From Variovorax ginsengisoli (GTDB taxonomy: Bacteria > Pseudomonadota > Gammaproteobacteria > Burkholderiales > Burkholderiaceae_C), in the NCBI RefSeq assembly GCF_030486595.1, contig NZ_JAUJZH010000031.1, positions 24,236 to 88,235 on the forward strand: a stretch of DNA of 64,000 bases, read 5' to 3'. Positions 44,509 to 52,572 of the stretch are shown piece after piece. The position numbers and the translations under genes were made by a program. The notes below the pieces were generated by a model. The model made no database searches. It was given only the letters and a program-made list of their open reading frames with translations, and was not told where the DNA came from. Within the stretch, counting starts at the first letter, position 1. Each line of letters opens with the position of its first letter.

Positions 44509-44574
44509 CCGGGCACGCGGGGGCAGGGTGCTTCGGCCTACACTGGCCGTCATTTTCCAGCCCTTGCGTCTGCC

Positions 44575-45558
44575 ATGAGATCCACCCGCCGTTCGTTCCT
44601 GTTGTTGCCTGCCGCGCTCGGTGCGGCGGCGTGCTGGCCCTTGGCCGCCCACGCCGACAGCCGCGACACCCAGCCGATCCGCCTCGTCGTGCCCTTCGGT
44701 GCCGGCGGCGTCGCCGACCTCACGGCCCGCGTGGTCGGCAAGGCGATGGCCAGCCAGCTGGGCCAGCCGGTGGTGGTCGACAACCGCCCCGGCGCCGGCG
44801 GCGTGGTGGCCGGCACGATGGTGGCCAGCGCGGCGCCCGACGGCCTCACGCTGCTGCTGATGAGCAACGGCACCGCGGTCAGCGAGGGCCTGTTCCAGAA
44901 GCTTCCGTTCGACACCCGCAAGGACTTCGCGCCGATCTCGCTGCTCGGCTATTTCGACCTCGCGATCGTGGTGCCCGAGGCCTCGCCGCTGCGCAGCCTG
45001 GCCGACCTGGTCGCTGCGGCCAAGGCGCGTCCCGGCGGGCTGAACATCGGCACGGTGAACGTCGGCAGCACCCAGCACCTGTCGGCCGAGCTGTTCAAGA
45101 GCCGGGCCGGCATCGATGTGCAGGTCGTGCCCTTCAACGGCACGCCGGCAGTGGTGACGGCGCTGCGCAGCGGCCAGATCGATGCCGCGGTCGAGATCCT
45201 GTCGCCGGTCATGCCGCAGATCACGGGCAAGGCGCTGCGCGCGATCGCGGTCATGGGCGAGCGCCGCAACCCGGCATTGCCGAACGTGCCCACGGCGGCC
45301 GAGGGGGCGGGGCTCAAGGGTTTCGACGTGCGCTCCTGGAATGCGCTGGCCGCGCCCGGGAAGACGCCGCGCGAGCGGGTCGACCGGCTCAATCGCGCCG
45401 TGCGGGCCGCGCTGGCATCGGCCGAGGTGCAGCAGCAGCTGGCAACCCTCAACGTCCAGCCGCGGGCCGGCACGCCCGAGGAACTGGCCGCGCTGCTCGA
45501 CAGCGAGATCCGGCGCTGGAGCGGCGTGATCGCCGCGGCCGGCATTCCACGGCAATAG
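44575..45558 (+). CDS. Bug-family tripartite tricarboxylate receptor (orphan)
   Basis: 327 aa. Signal peptide MRSTRRSFLLLPAALGAAAC to about AHA at residue 27, with a twin Arg. The mature domain has PIRLVVPFGAGGVADLTARVVGKAM, VVVDNRPGAGGVVAGTMVAS, FNGTPAVVTALRSGQIDAAVE and LPNVPTAAEGAG. Separated from the lyase by 66 nt, so it may have its own leader. Second Bug receptor of this region; no TctA/B membrane genes are nearby. Confidence 0.92.
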   Translation: MRSTRRSFLLLPAALGAAACWPLAAHADSRDTQPIRLVVPFGAGGVADLTARVVGKAMASQLGQPVVVDNRPGAGGVVAGTMVASAAPDGLTLLLMSNGTAVSEGLFQKLPFDTRKDFAPISLLGYFDLAIVVPEASPLRSLADLVAAAKARPGGLNIGTVNVGSTQHLSAELFKSRAGIDVQVVPFNGTPAVVTALRSGQIDAAVEILSPVMPQITGKALRAIAVMGERRNPALPNVPTAAEGAGLKGFDVRSWNALAAPGKTPRERVDRLNRAVRAALASAEVQQQLATLNVQPRAGTPEELAALLDSEIRRWSGVIAAAGIPRQ

Positions 45559-45578
45559 ATTTCTCGAAGGGGACTGGC

Positions 45579-46478
45579 ATGCAGCTCGAACACATCGGCC
45601 TGATCGGCTATGGCGAGGTCGGCAAGATCTTCGCGTTCGGACTCAAGGACAAGCTCGGCGTCCGCACGGTCGGCGCCTGGGACCTGAAGTTCATCGATCC
45701 CGCGCGCCAGACGGCGGAGCAGGCGCACGCCGCGCAGGCCGGGGTGGCGGCGCACCCGTCCATGGCGGCGGTGTGCCAGGCCAGCACGCTGCTGATCTCC
45801 GCGGTCACGGCGTCGAACACGCTGGGCGTGGCCCGGGAGGCCGCGCCGCACCTGCGGCCGGGCACTGTTTTCCTCGACCTCAATTCGGCCTCGCCCGGCA
45901 CCAAGCAGCAGTGCGCGGCGCTGGTCGAAGCCGCCGGCGCGCACTACGTCGAAGCCGGCGTGATGACCTCGGTGCCGCCCTACGGGGTCCGCGTGCCGAT
46001 GCTGCTCGGCGGCGAGCGCGCGGCCGCATTGGCCGAGGCCTTGTCCGCCTGGGGCCTCGACGCCCGGGCGGTGAGCGAGCGCCTCGGCGTCGCCAGCGCG
46101 ATCAAGATGAGCCGCAGCGTGATGATCAAGGGCCTCGAGGCGCTGGCGATCGAGAGCTACGCCACTGCGCGCGCCTACGGCGTCGAAGACCATGTGCTGC
46201 CGACCCTGCAGGAGACCTTTCCGGGCATCGACTGGAGCCGGCAGGGCGCCTACTTCTTCAGCCGCGTGGTGCAGCACGGCCAGCGCCGGGCCGAGGAGAT
46301 GCGCGAGGCAGCCAACACGGTGCGCGAGGCCGGCTTCGTGCCGCTCATGGCCTCGGCCATCGCGGACAAGCAGCAATGGGTGGCCGACCAGGCCAAGGCC
46401 GGCGTGTTCGAAGGACTGGCCAAGGACGCCCCCTGGCAGGACTACGCCGACCGCTTGCTGGCCGCGCGCAAGGACTGA
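45579..46478 (+). CDS. NAD(P)-binding beta-hydroxyacid dehydrogenase-like protein (DUF1932)
   Basis: 299 aa from the ATG at 45579 (MQLEHIGLIGYGEVGKIFAFG). The Rossmann loop GYGEVGKI is followed by the 6-phosphogluconate/3-hydroxyisobutyrate-type layout: LLISAVTASNTLGVA, FLDLNSASPGTKQQ, YVEAGVMTSVPPYG and the putative catalytic Lys in SAIKMSRSVMIKGLEAL. The helical C-terminal half matches the DUF1932 type. Last gene of the region-5 string, 20 nt after the Bug gene. It may oxidise or reduce a hydroxy acid of the pathway. Confidence 0.83.
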   Translation: MQLEHIGLIGYGEVGKIFAFGLKDKLGVRTVGAWDLKFIDPARQTAEQAHAAQAGVAAHPSMAAVCQASTLLISAVTASNTLGVAREAAPHLRPGTVFLDLNSASPGTKQQCAALVEAAGAHYVEAGVMTSVPPYGVRVPMLLGGERAAALAEALSAWGLDARAVSERLGVASAIKMSRSVMIKGLEALAIESYATARAYGVEDHVLPTLQETFPGIDWSRQGAYFFSRVVQHGQRRAEEMREAANTVREAGFVPLMASAIADKQQWVADQAKAGVFEGLAKDAPWQDYADRLLAARKD

Positions 46479-46498
46479 GCGGCGGCGGACTGAGCCCG

Positions 46499-47407
46499 TC
46501 AGCCTCGCAGCAGCGCTTCGCCGGTCTTGCGGATCAGCTCCAGCGTCGCCTGCTGCGTCAGCGTGGCGCGGCGCAGCGCGCTGACCGCGGTGAAGACCGG
46601 GATCTGCAGCGGCGGCGACACGATCTCCCGCAGGGTGTAGGCCGAGGGATTGATCGAGCGGATCACCGCGTTGCGCGACAGGATCGCGAACCCGGCGCCG
46701 TCGGCCACCAGGTCGAGCATCGCCGAGACGCCGTCGATCTCGAGCGCCACCCGCGGCGTGCAGCCGACGCCGGCCATCTCCGACTCGACGTACATCCGGA
46801 TCGCATTCGGCCGGCTCGGGATCACGAGCGGAAGGCGGGCCACTTCGGCCAGCGACAGGGGGGCCGGCGGCGGATCTTCCTGCAGGCCCGGCGGACGGCG
46901 GCCGACCAGCAGCAGCGACTGATCCAGCAGCCGCTGTACATCGAGGCCCGGCATCGGGCGGGCGTCGTAGAGCACGGCGATGTCCAGGCCGCCGTGCAGC
47001 AGCTGGTCCTGCATCGCGGTCGACAGGTTCTCGCTGATCGACAGCTGGGCCTGCGGCATCTGCTCGCGGAAGGCGCGGGTCAGCGGCACCGTCAGCGCGC
47101 GCGCGATGCTGGGCGGCAGGCCGACCGCCACCCGGCCGGCCAGCGAGCCGCGCACCCGGTCGAGCTCTTCGCGGGCGCGTTCGACCTGATGCAGGATGCC
47201 GCGCCCATGGGCCAGCAGCACCTGGCCGGCTTCGGTCGGCGTGGCGCCGCGGCCGTTGCGCACCAGCAGGTTCTGCCGCAGTTCGACCTCGAGCAGGCGC
47301 ACCTGCCGGCTCAGCGCGGGCTGCGCCACCTTGAGCGCCACCGCGGCACGGGTGAAGCTGCCCAATTCGGCGACGCGGACGAAATACGCGAGTTGCTTCA
47401 GGTCCAA
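46499..47407 (-). CDS. LysR-family transcriptional regulator of the lig operon
   Basis: 302 aa. HTH at residues about 4-50: LKQLAYFVRVAELGSFTRAAVALKVAQPALSRQVRLLEVELRQNLLVRNGRGATPTEAG. The effector domain starts RVAVGLPPSIARAL, with YDARPMPGLDVQRLLDQSLLLVG later. It is divergent from the gene string that contains the protocatechuate 4,5-cleavage enzymes, with a 140-nt spacer holding a palindrome, so control of that operon by an aromatic intermediate is likely. The sequence is similar in layout to nitrogen-assimilation and aromatic-acid LysR proteins. Confidence 0.9.
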   Translation of the reverse strand: MDLKQLAYFVRVAELGSFTRAAVALKVAQPALSRQVRLLEVELRQNLLVRNGRGATPTEAGQVLLAHGRGILHQVERAREELDRVRGSLAGRVAVGLPPSIARALTVPLTRAFREQMPQAQLSISENLSTAMQDQLLHGGLDIAVLYDARPMPGLDVQRLLDQSLLLVGRRPPGLQEDPPPAPLSLAEVARLPLVIPSRPNAIRMYVESEMAGVGCTPRVALEIDGVSAMLDLVADGAGFAILSRNAVIRSINPSAYTLREIVSPPLQIPVFTAVSALRRATLTQQATLELIRKTGEALLRG

Positions 47408-47435
47408 GCTTCATCTCCGGGATCAGCGTCGGATG

Positions 47436-47469
47436 ATATGCCGTTTTGTTCTAGCTGCTAGTGGCTTAT
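47436..47469. promoter_or_regulatory. Probable LysR binding region with CTAGC-T-GCTAG palindrome
   Basis: A perfect 11-bp palindrome CTAGCTGCTAG (47451-47461) is nested in a wider imperfect repeat, ATATGCC (47436-47442) and GGCTTAT (47463-47469, six of seven paired). It sits about 30 nt upstream of the divergent LysR gene start, as is usual for such autoregulated activators. Confidence 0.5.
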
Positions 47470-47547
47470 GGCGAATCCTGCAGGGCAATACGGTCGCAAA
47501 ATCCGGCCCATCGAGCCGAGCACCGGCACGGAGACAAGGCGAAAAGC

Positions 47548-48240
47548 ATGCAGAAGACCGCAATCAAGGGTATTTCGTCGATGGCCACCCGCCAGGTGCT
47601 GGCCGACCTCGTCGTTGCGTTCCAGGCTCGTTCGGGCGCCGCGGTCCTGATCGAATCGGTCGGCGGCGTGGATGCCGCCAAACGCGTGCAGGCCGGCGAG
47701 GCTTTCGATGTGGTGGTGCTGGCCTCCGACGCGATCGACAAGCTGATCGCCGCCGGCCGCGTCGATGCCGGCAGCAAGACCGACCTGGTGCGCTCGGGCG
47801 TCGCGGTGGCCGTGAAGGCCGGCGCGCCGCACCCCGACATCGGCTCCGAGGACGCGCTGCGCAGCGCGGTGCTCGCCGCACGCAGCCTCAGCTATTCCAC
47901 CGGTCCGAGCGGCGTCGCTCTGGCCGCCCTGTTCGAGCGCTGGGGCATCGCCGAAGAGATCAAGCCCCGCATCGTCCAGGCCCCGCCGGGCGTGCCGGTC
48001 GGCACGCTGGTCGCGCGAGGGGAGGTCGAACTCGGCTTCCAGCAGCTCAGCGAACTGATCCACGTCCAGGGCATCGACCTGCTCGGCCCGATGCCGGCCG
48101 CGATTCAGATCGTCACGACTTTTTCAGGCGGCGTCTGCAGCGGATCGGCCCAGGCCGAGACCGTGCGTGCGATGCTGGCTTTCATGGCATCGGCGGAGGC
48201 CGATGCGGCGAAGCGGGCGCAGGGGATGGAGCCCTGCTGA
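47548..48240 (+). CDS. Periplasmic-binding-fold protein without signal peptide
   Basis: 230 aa from the ATG at 47548. The frame matches the ModA/SBP_bac_11-type binding fold: TAIKGISSMATRQVLADLVVAFQARSG aligns with the mature N-terminus of molybdate-type receptors, then ESVGGVDAAKRVQAGEAFDVVVLASDAIDKL and SLSYSTGPSGVALAALFERWG. There is no signal peptide, so it should stay in the cytoplasm, where a transport receptor would be useless. It heads the lig/pmd operon, 60 nt before ligJ. A regulatory or catalytic role (for example the missing 4-oxalomesaconate tautomerase) is possible but unproven. Confidence 0.82.
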   Translation: MQKTAIKGISSMATRQVLADLVVAFQARSGAAVLIESVGGVDAAKRVQAGEAFDVVVLASDAIDKLIAAGRVDAGSKTDLVRSGVAVAVKAGAPHPDIGSEDALRSAVLAARSLSYSTGPSGVALAALFERWGIAEEIKPRIVQAPPGVPVGTLVARGEVELGFQQLSELIHVQGIDLLGPMPAAIQIVTTFSGGVCSGSAQAETVRAMLAFMASAEADAAKRAQGMEPC

Positions 48241-48300
48241 GTCTTACTGAGACCTTGCGGGACAGATCAAGAAACAACTGACTAAATAGGAGCACACCAC

Positions 48301-49329
48301 ATGATCATCGACGTCCACGGTCACTACACGACCGCCCCCGCTGCACTCGGCGCCTGGCGCGACCTGCAGATCGCCGGCCTCAAGGATCCGTCCAAGGCCC
48401 CCAAGGCCGCGGACCTCAAGATCAGCGACGACGACATCCGCGAGACCATCGAGAGCAACCAGCTCAAGCTGATGAAGGAACGCGGCTCCGACCTCACCAT
48501 CTTCAGCCCGCGCGCCAGCTTCATGGCGCACCACATCGGCGACTTCAACACCTCGTCGACCTGGGCCGCCATCTGCAACGAGCTCTGCTATCGCGTGAGC
48601 CAGCTGTTCCCGGACCACTTCATCCCGGCGGCGATGCTGCCGCAGTCGCCCGGCGTCGACCCCAAGACCTGCATCCCCGAGCTGGAGCGCTGCGTCAAGG
48701 AATACGGCAACGTCGGCATCAACCTGAACCCGGACCCGAGCGGCGGCCACTGGACCAGCCCGCCGCTGAGCGACCGCCAGTGGTACCCGATCTACGAGAA
48801 GATGGTCGAGTACGACATCCCCGCGATGATCCACGTCAGCACCAGCTGCAACCCGGCCTTCCACACCACCGGCTCGCACTACCTCAATGCCGACACGACG
48901 GCCTTCATGCAGTGCCTGACCTCGGACCTGTTCAAGGACTTCCCGACGCTGCGCTTCCTGATCCCGCACGGCGGCGGCGCGGTGCCCTACCACTGGGGCC
49001 GTTTCCGCGGCCTCGCGCAAGAACTCAAGAAGCCGCTGCTCGACGAGCACCTGCTCAACAACATCTACTTCGACACCTGCGTCTACCACCAGCCGGGCAT
49101 CGACCTGCTGAACACGGTGATCCCGGTCAAGAACGTGCTGTTCGCCTCCGAGATGATCGGCGCCGTGCGCGGCATCGACCCGACCACCGGCCACTACTAC
49201 GACGACACCAAGCGCTACATCGAGTCGAGCAAGATCCTGAGCGACGCCGACCGGTTCCAGATCTACGAAGGCAATGCGCGCCGCGTGTTCCCGCGGCTCG
49301 ACGCCGCACTCAAGGCCAAGAATCTGTGA
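48301..49329 (+). CDS. ligJ: 4-oxalomesaconate hydratase
   Basis: 342 aa, amidohydrolase-like barrel (LigJ/PmdE type). The metal-site HxH is at the extreme N-terminus (MIIDVHGHYTTAP, His6 and His8), as in LigJ; further His and Asp ligands are in HVSTSCNPAFHTTGSHYL and LIPHGGGAVPYHWGR. It hydrates 4-oxalomesaconate to 4-carboxy-4-hydroxy-2-oxoadipate in the protocatechuate 4,5-cleavage and gallate pathways. A clear AGGAG ribosome site precedes it. The aldolase gene follows, separated by a repeat-like hairpin element. Confidence 0.93.
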   Translation: MIIDVHGHYTTAPAALGAWRDLQIAGLKDPSKAPKAADLKISDDDIRETIESNQLKLMKERGSDLTIFSPRASFMAHHIGDFNTSSTWAAICNELCYRVSQLFPDHFIPAAMLPQSPGVDPKTCIPELERCVKEYGNVGINLNPDPSGGHWTSPPLSDRQWYPIYEKMVEYDIPAMIHVSTSCNPAFHTTGSHYLNADTTAFMQCLTSDLFKDFPTLRFLIPHGGGAVPYHWGRFRGLAQELKKPLLDEHLLNNIYFDTCVYHQPGIDLLNTVIPVKNVLFASEMIGAVRGIDPTTGHYYDDTKRYIESSKILSDADRFQIYEGNARRVFPRLDAALKAKNL

Positions 49330-49357
49330 AACACCCCCCGATGCGCCTGCGGCGCCT

Positions 49358-49411
49358 CCCCCCTCAAGGGGGGCGATACCAGCGGCCCGGCAAAGCCGGT
49401 TCCGCGGTATC
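49358..49411. repeat. Intergenic palindromic (REP/ERIC-like) element between ligJ and ligK
   Basis: CCCCCC-TCAA-GGGGGG (49358-49373) forms a strong hairpin without a T-run. It is followed by a second dyad, GATACC (49375-49380) with GGTATC (49406-49411), enclosing CCGGC-AAA-GCCGG (49387-49399). Such structures are common interspersed repeats in comamonads. It may adjust relative expression within the operon. I see no second copy in this window. Confidence 0.6.
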
Positions 49412-49494
49412 CCTGACCTCGGTCGCGCCGGTTTCGTGCGGCATCGGTCTTGTGACGGCCTGTTGGAAAACCGATATTTAAAGGAGACATGACC

Positions 49495-50178
49495 ATGTAC
49501 GAACTCGGAGTCGTCTATCGCAACATCGAGCGCACCGACCGCGTCACCGCCGACGCCCTGGCCAAGCTCGGCTCGGCCACGGTGCACGAGGCCATGGGCC
49601 GCGTCGGCCTGCTCAAACCCTACATGCGGCCGATCTATCCCGGCGCGCAGGTGTCGGGCACCGCGGTCACGGTGCTGCTGCAGCCCGGCGACAACTGGAT
49701 GATGCATGTGGCGGCGGAGCAGATCCAGGCCGGCGACATCGTGGTGGCGGCGGTCACGGCCGAATGCACCGACGGCTACTTCGGCGACCTGCTGGCAACC
49801 AGCTTCCAGGCCCGCGGCGCCCGCGCTTTGATCATCGATGCCGGCGTGCGCGACGTGAAGACGCTGCAGGAGATGAACTTCCCGGTCTGGAGCCGCGCGA
49901 TCTCGTCCAAGGGCACGATCAAGGCCACGCTCGGCTCGGTCAACATCCCGGTGGTCTGCGCCGGCATGCTGGTCACGCCCGGCGACGTGATCGTGGCCGA
50001 CGACGACGGCGTGGTCTGCGTGCCCCGCGCGATGGCGGCGAAGGCGCTCGAAGCGGCCGTGGCGCGCGAGGCCAACGAGGGCGCCAAGCGCGAGAAGCTG
50101 GCCTCCGGCGTGCTCGGCCTCGACATGTACAAGATGCGCGAGCCCCTCGAGAAGGCCGGCCTGCGCTACATCGACTGA
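49495..50178 (+). CDS. ligK: 4-carboxy-4-hydroxy-2-oxoadipate aldolase / oxaloacetate decarboxylase
   Basis: 227 aa (MYELGVVYRNIERTDRVTAD). Two in-frame ATGs lie at 49489 and 49495; AAGGAG at 49481-49486 is only 2 nt from the first but 8 nt from the second, so I chose the second. HMG/CHA-aldolase (RraA-like) fold: GSATVHEAMGRVG, VTAECTDGYFGDLLATSFQARG, ALIIDAGVRDVKTL and GDVIVADDDGVVCVPR, with the Mg-binding Asp residues. It splits the hydroxy-oxoadipate to pyruvate and oxaloacetate, the last step of the 4,5-cleavage pathway. Confidence 0.94.
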   Translation: MYELGVVYRNIERTDRVTADALAKLGSATVHEAMGRVGLLKPYMRPIYPGAQVSGTAVTVLLQPGDNWMMHVAAEQIQAGDIVVAAVTAECTDGYFGDLLATSFQARGARALIIDAGVRDVKTLQEMNFPVWSRAISSKGTIKATLGSVNIPVVCAGMLVTPGDVIVADDDGVVCVPRAMAAKALEAAVAREANEGAKREKLASGVLGLDMYKMREPLEKAGLRYID

Positions 50179-50207
50179 TTTCCTTTCATCCTCACCTGAA
50201 TCTCATC

Positions 50208-51206
50208 ATGCAAGTCACTCGACGTCTTCTCGCGACCCGCGCCCTCGCTCTCACCGCCGGCGCACTGACCGCCGCGGCGCTGCCCATGGGTGCCTTCGCG
50301 CAGCAGTTCCCGACCAAGGCGGTGCGCATCATCACGCCGTTCCCGGTCGGCGGCGGCCCCGATGGCGTCGCCCGCCTGGTGGCCGACAAGCTCTCGCGCG
50401 CCTGGGGCCAGCCGGTGGTGGTCGAGAACCGCCCGGGCGGCAACGGCTTCATCGCGATCGACGCCTTCAAGCGCGGCGCCAAGGACGGCCACGACATGAT
50501 CGTGCTCGACAACGTGCACCTGGCAGCCTACCCGGCGCTGTTCAAGAAGCTGCCCTACGACCCGGTGAAGGACTTCGACACGCTGCTGCCGCTGTTCAAG
50601 ACCTACTTCTTCTTCACGGTCGCGACCGACAGCAAGTACAAGACCGTCGGCGACATCATCGCGGACGCCAAGGCCAACCCGGGCAAGCTCAACTTCGGCT
50701 CCTGGTCGATCGGCAACCCGGTGCACCTGGGCTCCGAGCTGTTCGCGAGCACCGCGGGCATCAAGATGGAGCACGTGCTCTACAAGGAAACCACCCAGCT
50801 CTACACCTCGGTGTCGACCGGCGAGCTGGCCTTCGCGCTCGGCAGCGCCGCCACCGCGGGCCCGCTGCAGCGCGCCGGCAAGCTGCGCTTCCTGGCCGTG
50901 ACCGCTCCGCAGCGCAACGCCGCTTTCCCGGACGTGCCCACGGTCGGCGAATCCGGTGGCCCGAAGGGCTTCGAGGTGACCGGCTGGAACGCGATCGCGG
51001 TGCCGCCGGGCCTGCCGCCGGCAGTCACCGACAAGATCAAGAAGGACATCGAGACCGCGCTCGCGAGCCCGGACGTGCTGGAGAAGTTCAAGAGCTTCGG
51101 CTACGAGCCCTTCCCGCAGACGCGCGACCAGTTCAACCAGTTCGTCAAGGCCGAGACGCAGCGCTTCGGCGACGTGATCCGCAAGGCCAACATCTCGCTG
51201 GACTGA
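50208..51206 (+). CDS. Bug-family tripartite tricarboxylate receptor in the lig operon (orphan)
   Basis: 332 aa. Signal peptide MQVTRRLLATRALALTAGAL to about AFA at residue 31. Mature motifs: VRIITPFPVGGGPDGVARLVADKL, VVVENRPGGNGFIAIDAFKRG, STGELAFALGSAATAG and FPDVPTVGESGGPKGFEVTGWNAIA. It lies 29 nt after ligK and 4 nt before ligI, so it is part of the catabolic operon. In Comamonas a Bug-type receptor (TphC) working with a separately encoded TctAB-like core takes up terephthalate (established knowledge); a similar role for protocatechuate or a precursor fits here. Confidence 0.93.
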   Translation: MQVTRRLLATRALALTAGALTAAALPMGAFAQQFPTKAVRIITPFPVGGGPDGVARLVADKLSRAWGQPVVVENRPGGNGFIAIDAFKRGAKDGHDMIVLDNVHLAAYPALFKKLPYDPVKDFDTLLPLFKTYFFFTVATDSKYKTVGDIIADAKANPGKLNFGSWSIGNPVHLGSELFASTAGIKMEHVLYKETTQLYTSVSTGELAFALGSAATAGPLQRAGKLRFLAVTAPQRNAAFPDVPTVGESGGPKGFEVTGWNAIAVPPGLPPAVTDKIKKDIETALASPDVLEKFKSFGYEPFPQTRDQFNQFVKAETQRFGDVIRKANISLD

Positions 51207-51210
51207 CGCC

Positions 51211-52131
51211 ATGACCGAGAAATTCACCAAGACCCCGGGTTGGCTCGACTGGTACGCCGGCCCCTCCAAGCCGCGCTTCAAGGTGCCGGCCGGCAGCGTC
51301 GATGCGCACTGCCACGTGTTCGGCCCGGGCGACCAGTTCCCGTTCGCCCCGGAACGCAAGTACACGCCCTGCGATGCATCGAAGGACCAGCTGTTCGCAC
51401 TGCGCGACCACCTCGGCTTCGACAAGAACGTGGTCGTCCAGGCCACCTGCCACGGCGCCGACAACCGCGCCATGGTCGATGCGCTGAAGGCCTCCGGCGG
51501 ACGTGCCAAGGGCATCGCCACGGTCAAGCGCAGCATCAGCGATGCAGAGCTCAAGGAGCTGCACGACGCCGGCGTGCGCGGTGTGCGCTTCAACTTCGTC
51601 AAGCGGTTGGTCGACTTCACGCCCAAGGACGAACTGCTGGAGATCGCCAGCCGCATTGCGCCGCTGGGCTGGCACGTGGTGATCTACTTCGAGGCGGTCG
51701 ACCTGCCCGAGCTGTGGGACTTCTTCACCGCGCTGCCGACCACCGTGGTGGTCGACCACATGGGCCGCCCCGACGTCAGCAAGCCGATCGACGGCCCCGA
51801 GTTCGAGCTGTTCCTGAAGTTCATGCGCGAGCACACCAATGTGTGGAGCAAGGTCAGCTGCCCCGAGCGCCTGTCGCTCACCGGCCCGAAGGCATTGAAC
51901 GGCGAGCAGGCGGCCTACCAGGACGTCGTGCCCTTCGCCCGCAAGGTGGTCGAGAGCTTCCCCGACCGCGTGCTGTGGGGCACCGACTGGCCGCACCCGA
52001 ACCTCAAGGACCACATGCCCGACGACGGCCTGCTGGTCGATTTCATCCCGCAGATCGCGACCACCGCCGAGCTGCAGCGCAAGCTGCTGGTCGACAACCC
52101 GACGCGGCTGTACTGGCCGGAGCTGAAGTAA
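51211..52131 (+). CDS. ligI: 2-pyrone-4,6-dicarboxylate hydrolase
   Basis: 306 aa, amidohydrolase superfamily (LigI/PmdD type). The HxH motif is VDAHCHVFGPG (His33, His35). VVVDHMGRPDVSKP and RVLWGTDWPHPNLKDHMPDD carry the other conserved His and the catalytic Asp. It opens the lactone 2-pyrone-4,6-dicarboxylate to 4-oxalomesaconate without needing metal, as known for LigI. The stop overlaps the ligA start (TAATG). Position between the Bug receptor and the dioxygenase agrees with the pathway. Confidence 0.96.
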   Translation: MTEKFTKTPGWLDWYAGPSKPRFKVPAGSVDAHCHVFGPGDQFPFAPERKYTPCDASKDQLFALRDHLGFDKNVVVQATCHGADNRAMVDALKASGGRAKGIATVKRSISDAELKELHDAGVRGVRFNFVKRLVDFTPKDELLEIASRIAPLGWHVVIYFEAVDLPELWDFFTALPTTVVVDHMGRPDVSKPIDGPEFELFLKFMREHTNVWSKVSCPERLSLTGPKALNGEQAAYQDVVPFARKVVESFPDRVLWGTDWPHPNLKDHMPDDGLLVDFIPQIATTAELQRKLLVDNPTRLYWPELK

Positions 52132-52571
52132 TGTCACTCGAGAAACCCTACAAGGACGTGCCCGGCACGACCATCTTCGACGCCGAGCAATCGCGTCTGG
52201 GCTATCACCTGAACCAGTTCTGCATGTCGCTCATGAAGGCCGCCAACCGCGAGCGCTTCAAGGCCGACGAGCGGGCCTACCTCGACGAGTGGCCGATGAC
52301 CGAAGAGCAGAAGCTCGCGGTGCTGGCGCGCGACCTCAACCGCTGCATCGCGCTCGGGGGCAACATCTACTTCCTGGCCAAGATCGGCGCCACCGACGGC
52401 AAGAGCTTCCAGCAGATGGCCGGCAGCATGACCGGCATGACCGAAGAGGAATACCGCGACATGATGATCAAGGGCGGCCGTTCGGTCGAGGGCAATCGCC
52501 GCGTCGGCGAGGACGGCACTGCGCAGGCGCATCGGCAGCCCCAGGGCGCCGCAGGAAAAAAAGGCAACTGA
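52131..52571 (+). CDS. ligA: Protocatechuate 4,5-dioxygenase alpha subunit
   Basis: 146 aa, small helical subunit. PGTTIFDAEQSRLGYHLNQFCMSLMKAANRERF and AVLARDLNRCIALGGNIYFLAKIGATDGKSFQQMAGSMTGMT are the LigA signature. It caps the active site of the beta subunit. Start codon overlaps the ligI stop by one base (TAATG), and the beta subunit ATG follows the stop by 1 nt, ensuring matched synthesis. Confidence 0.97.
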   Translation: MSLEKPYKDVPGTTIFDAEQSRLGYHLNQFCMSLMKAANRERFKADERAYLDEWPMTEEQKLAVLARDLNRCIALGGNIYFLAKIGATDGKSFQQMAGSMTGMTEEEYRDMMIKGGRSVEGNRRVGEDGTAQAHRQPQGAAGKKGN

Positions 52572-52572
52572 C

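Noticed and set aside
49358..49373. Intrinsic terminator after ligJ
   Set aside because: The hairpin is strong, but no T-run follows and the lig genes continue in the same direction.
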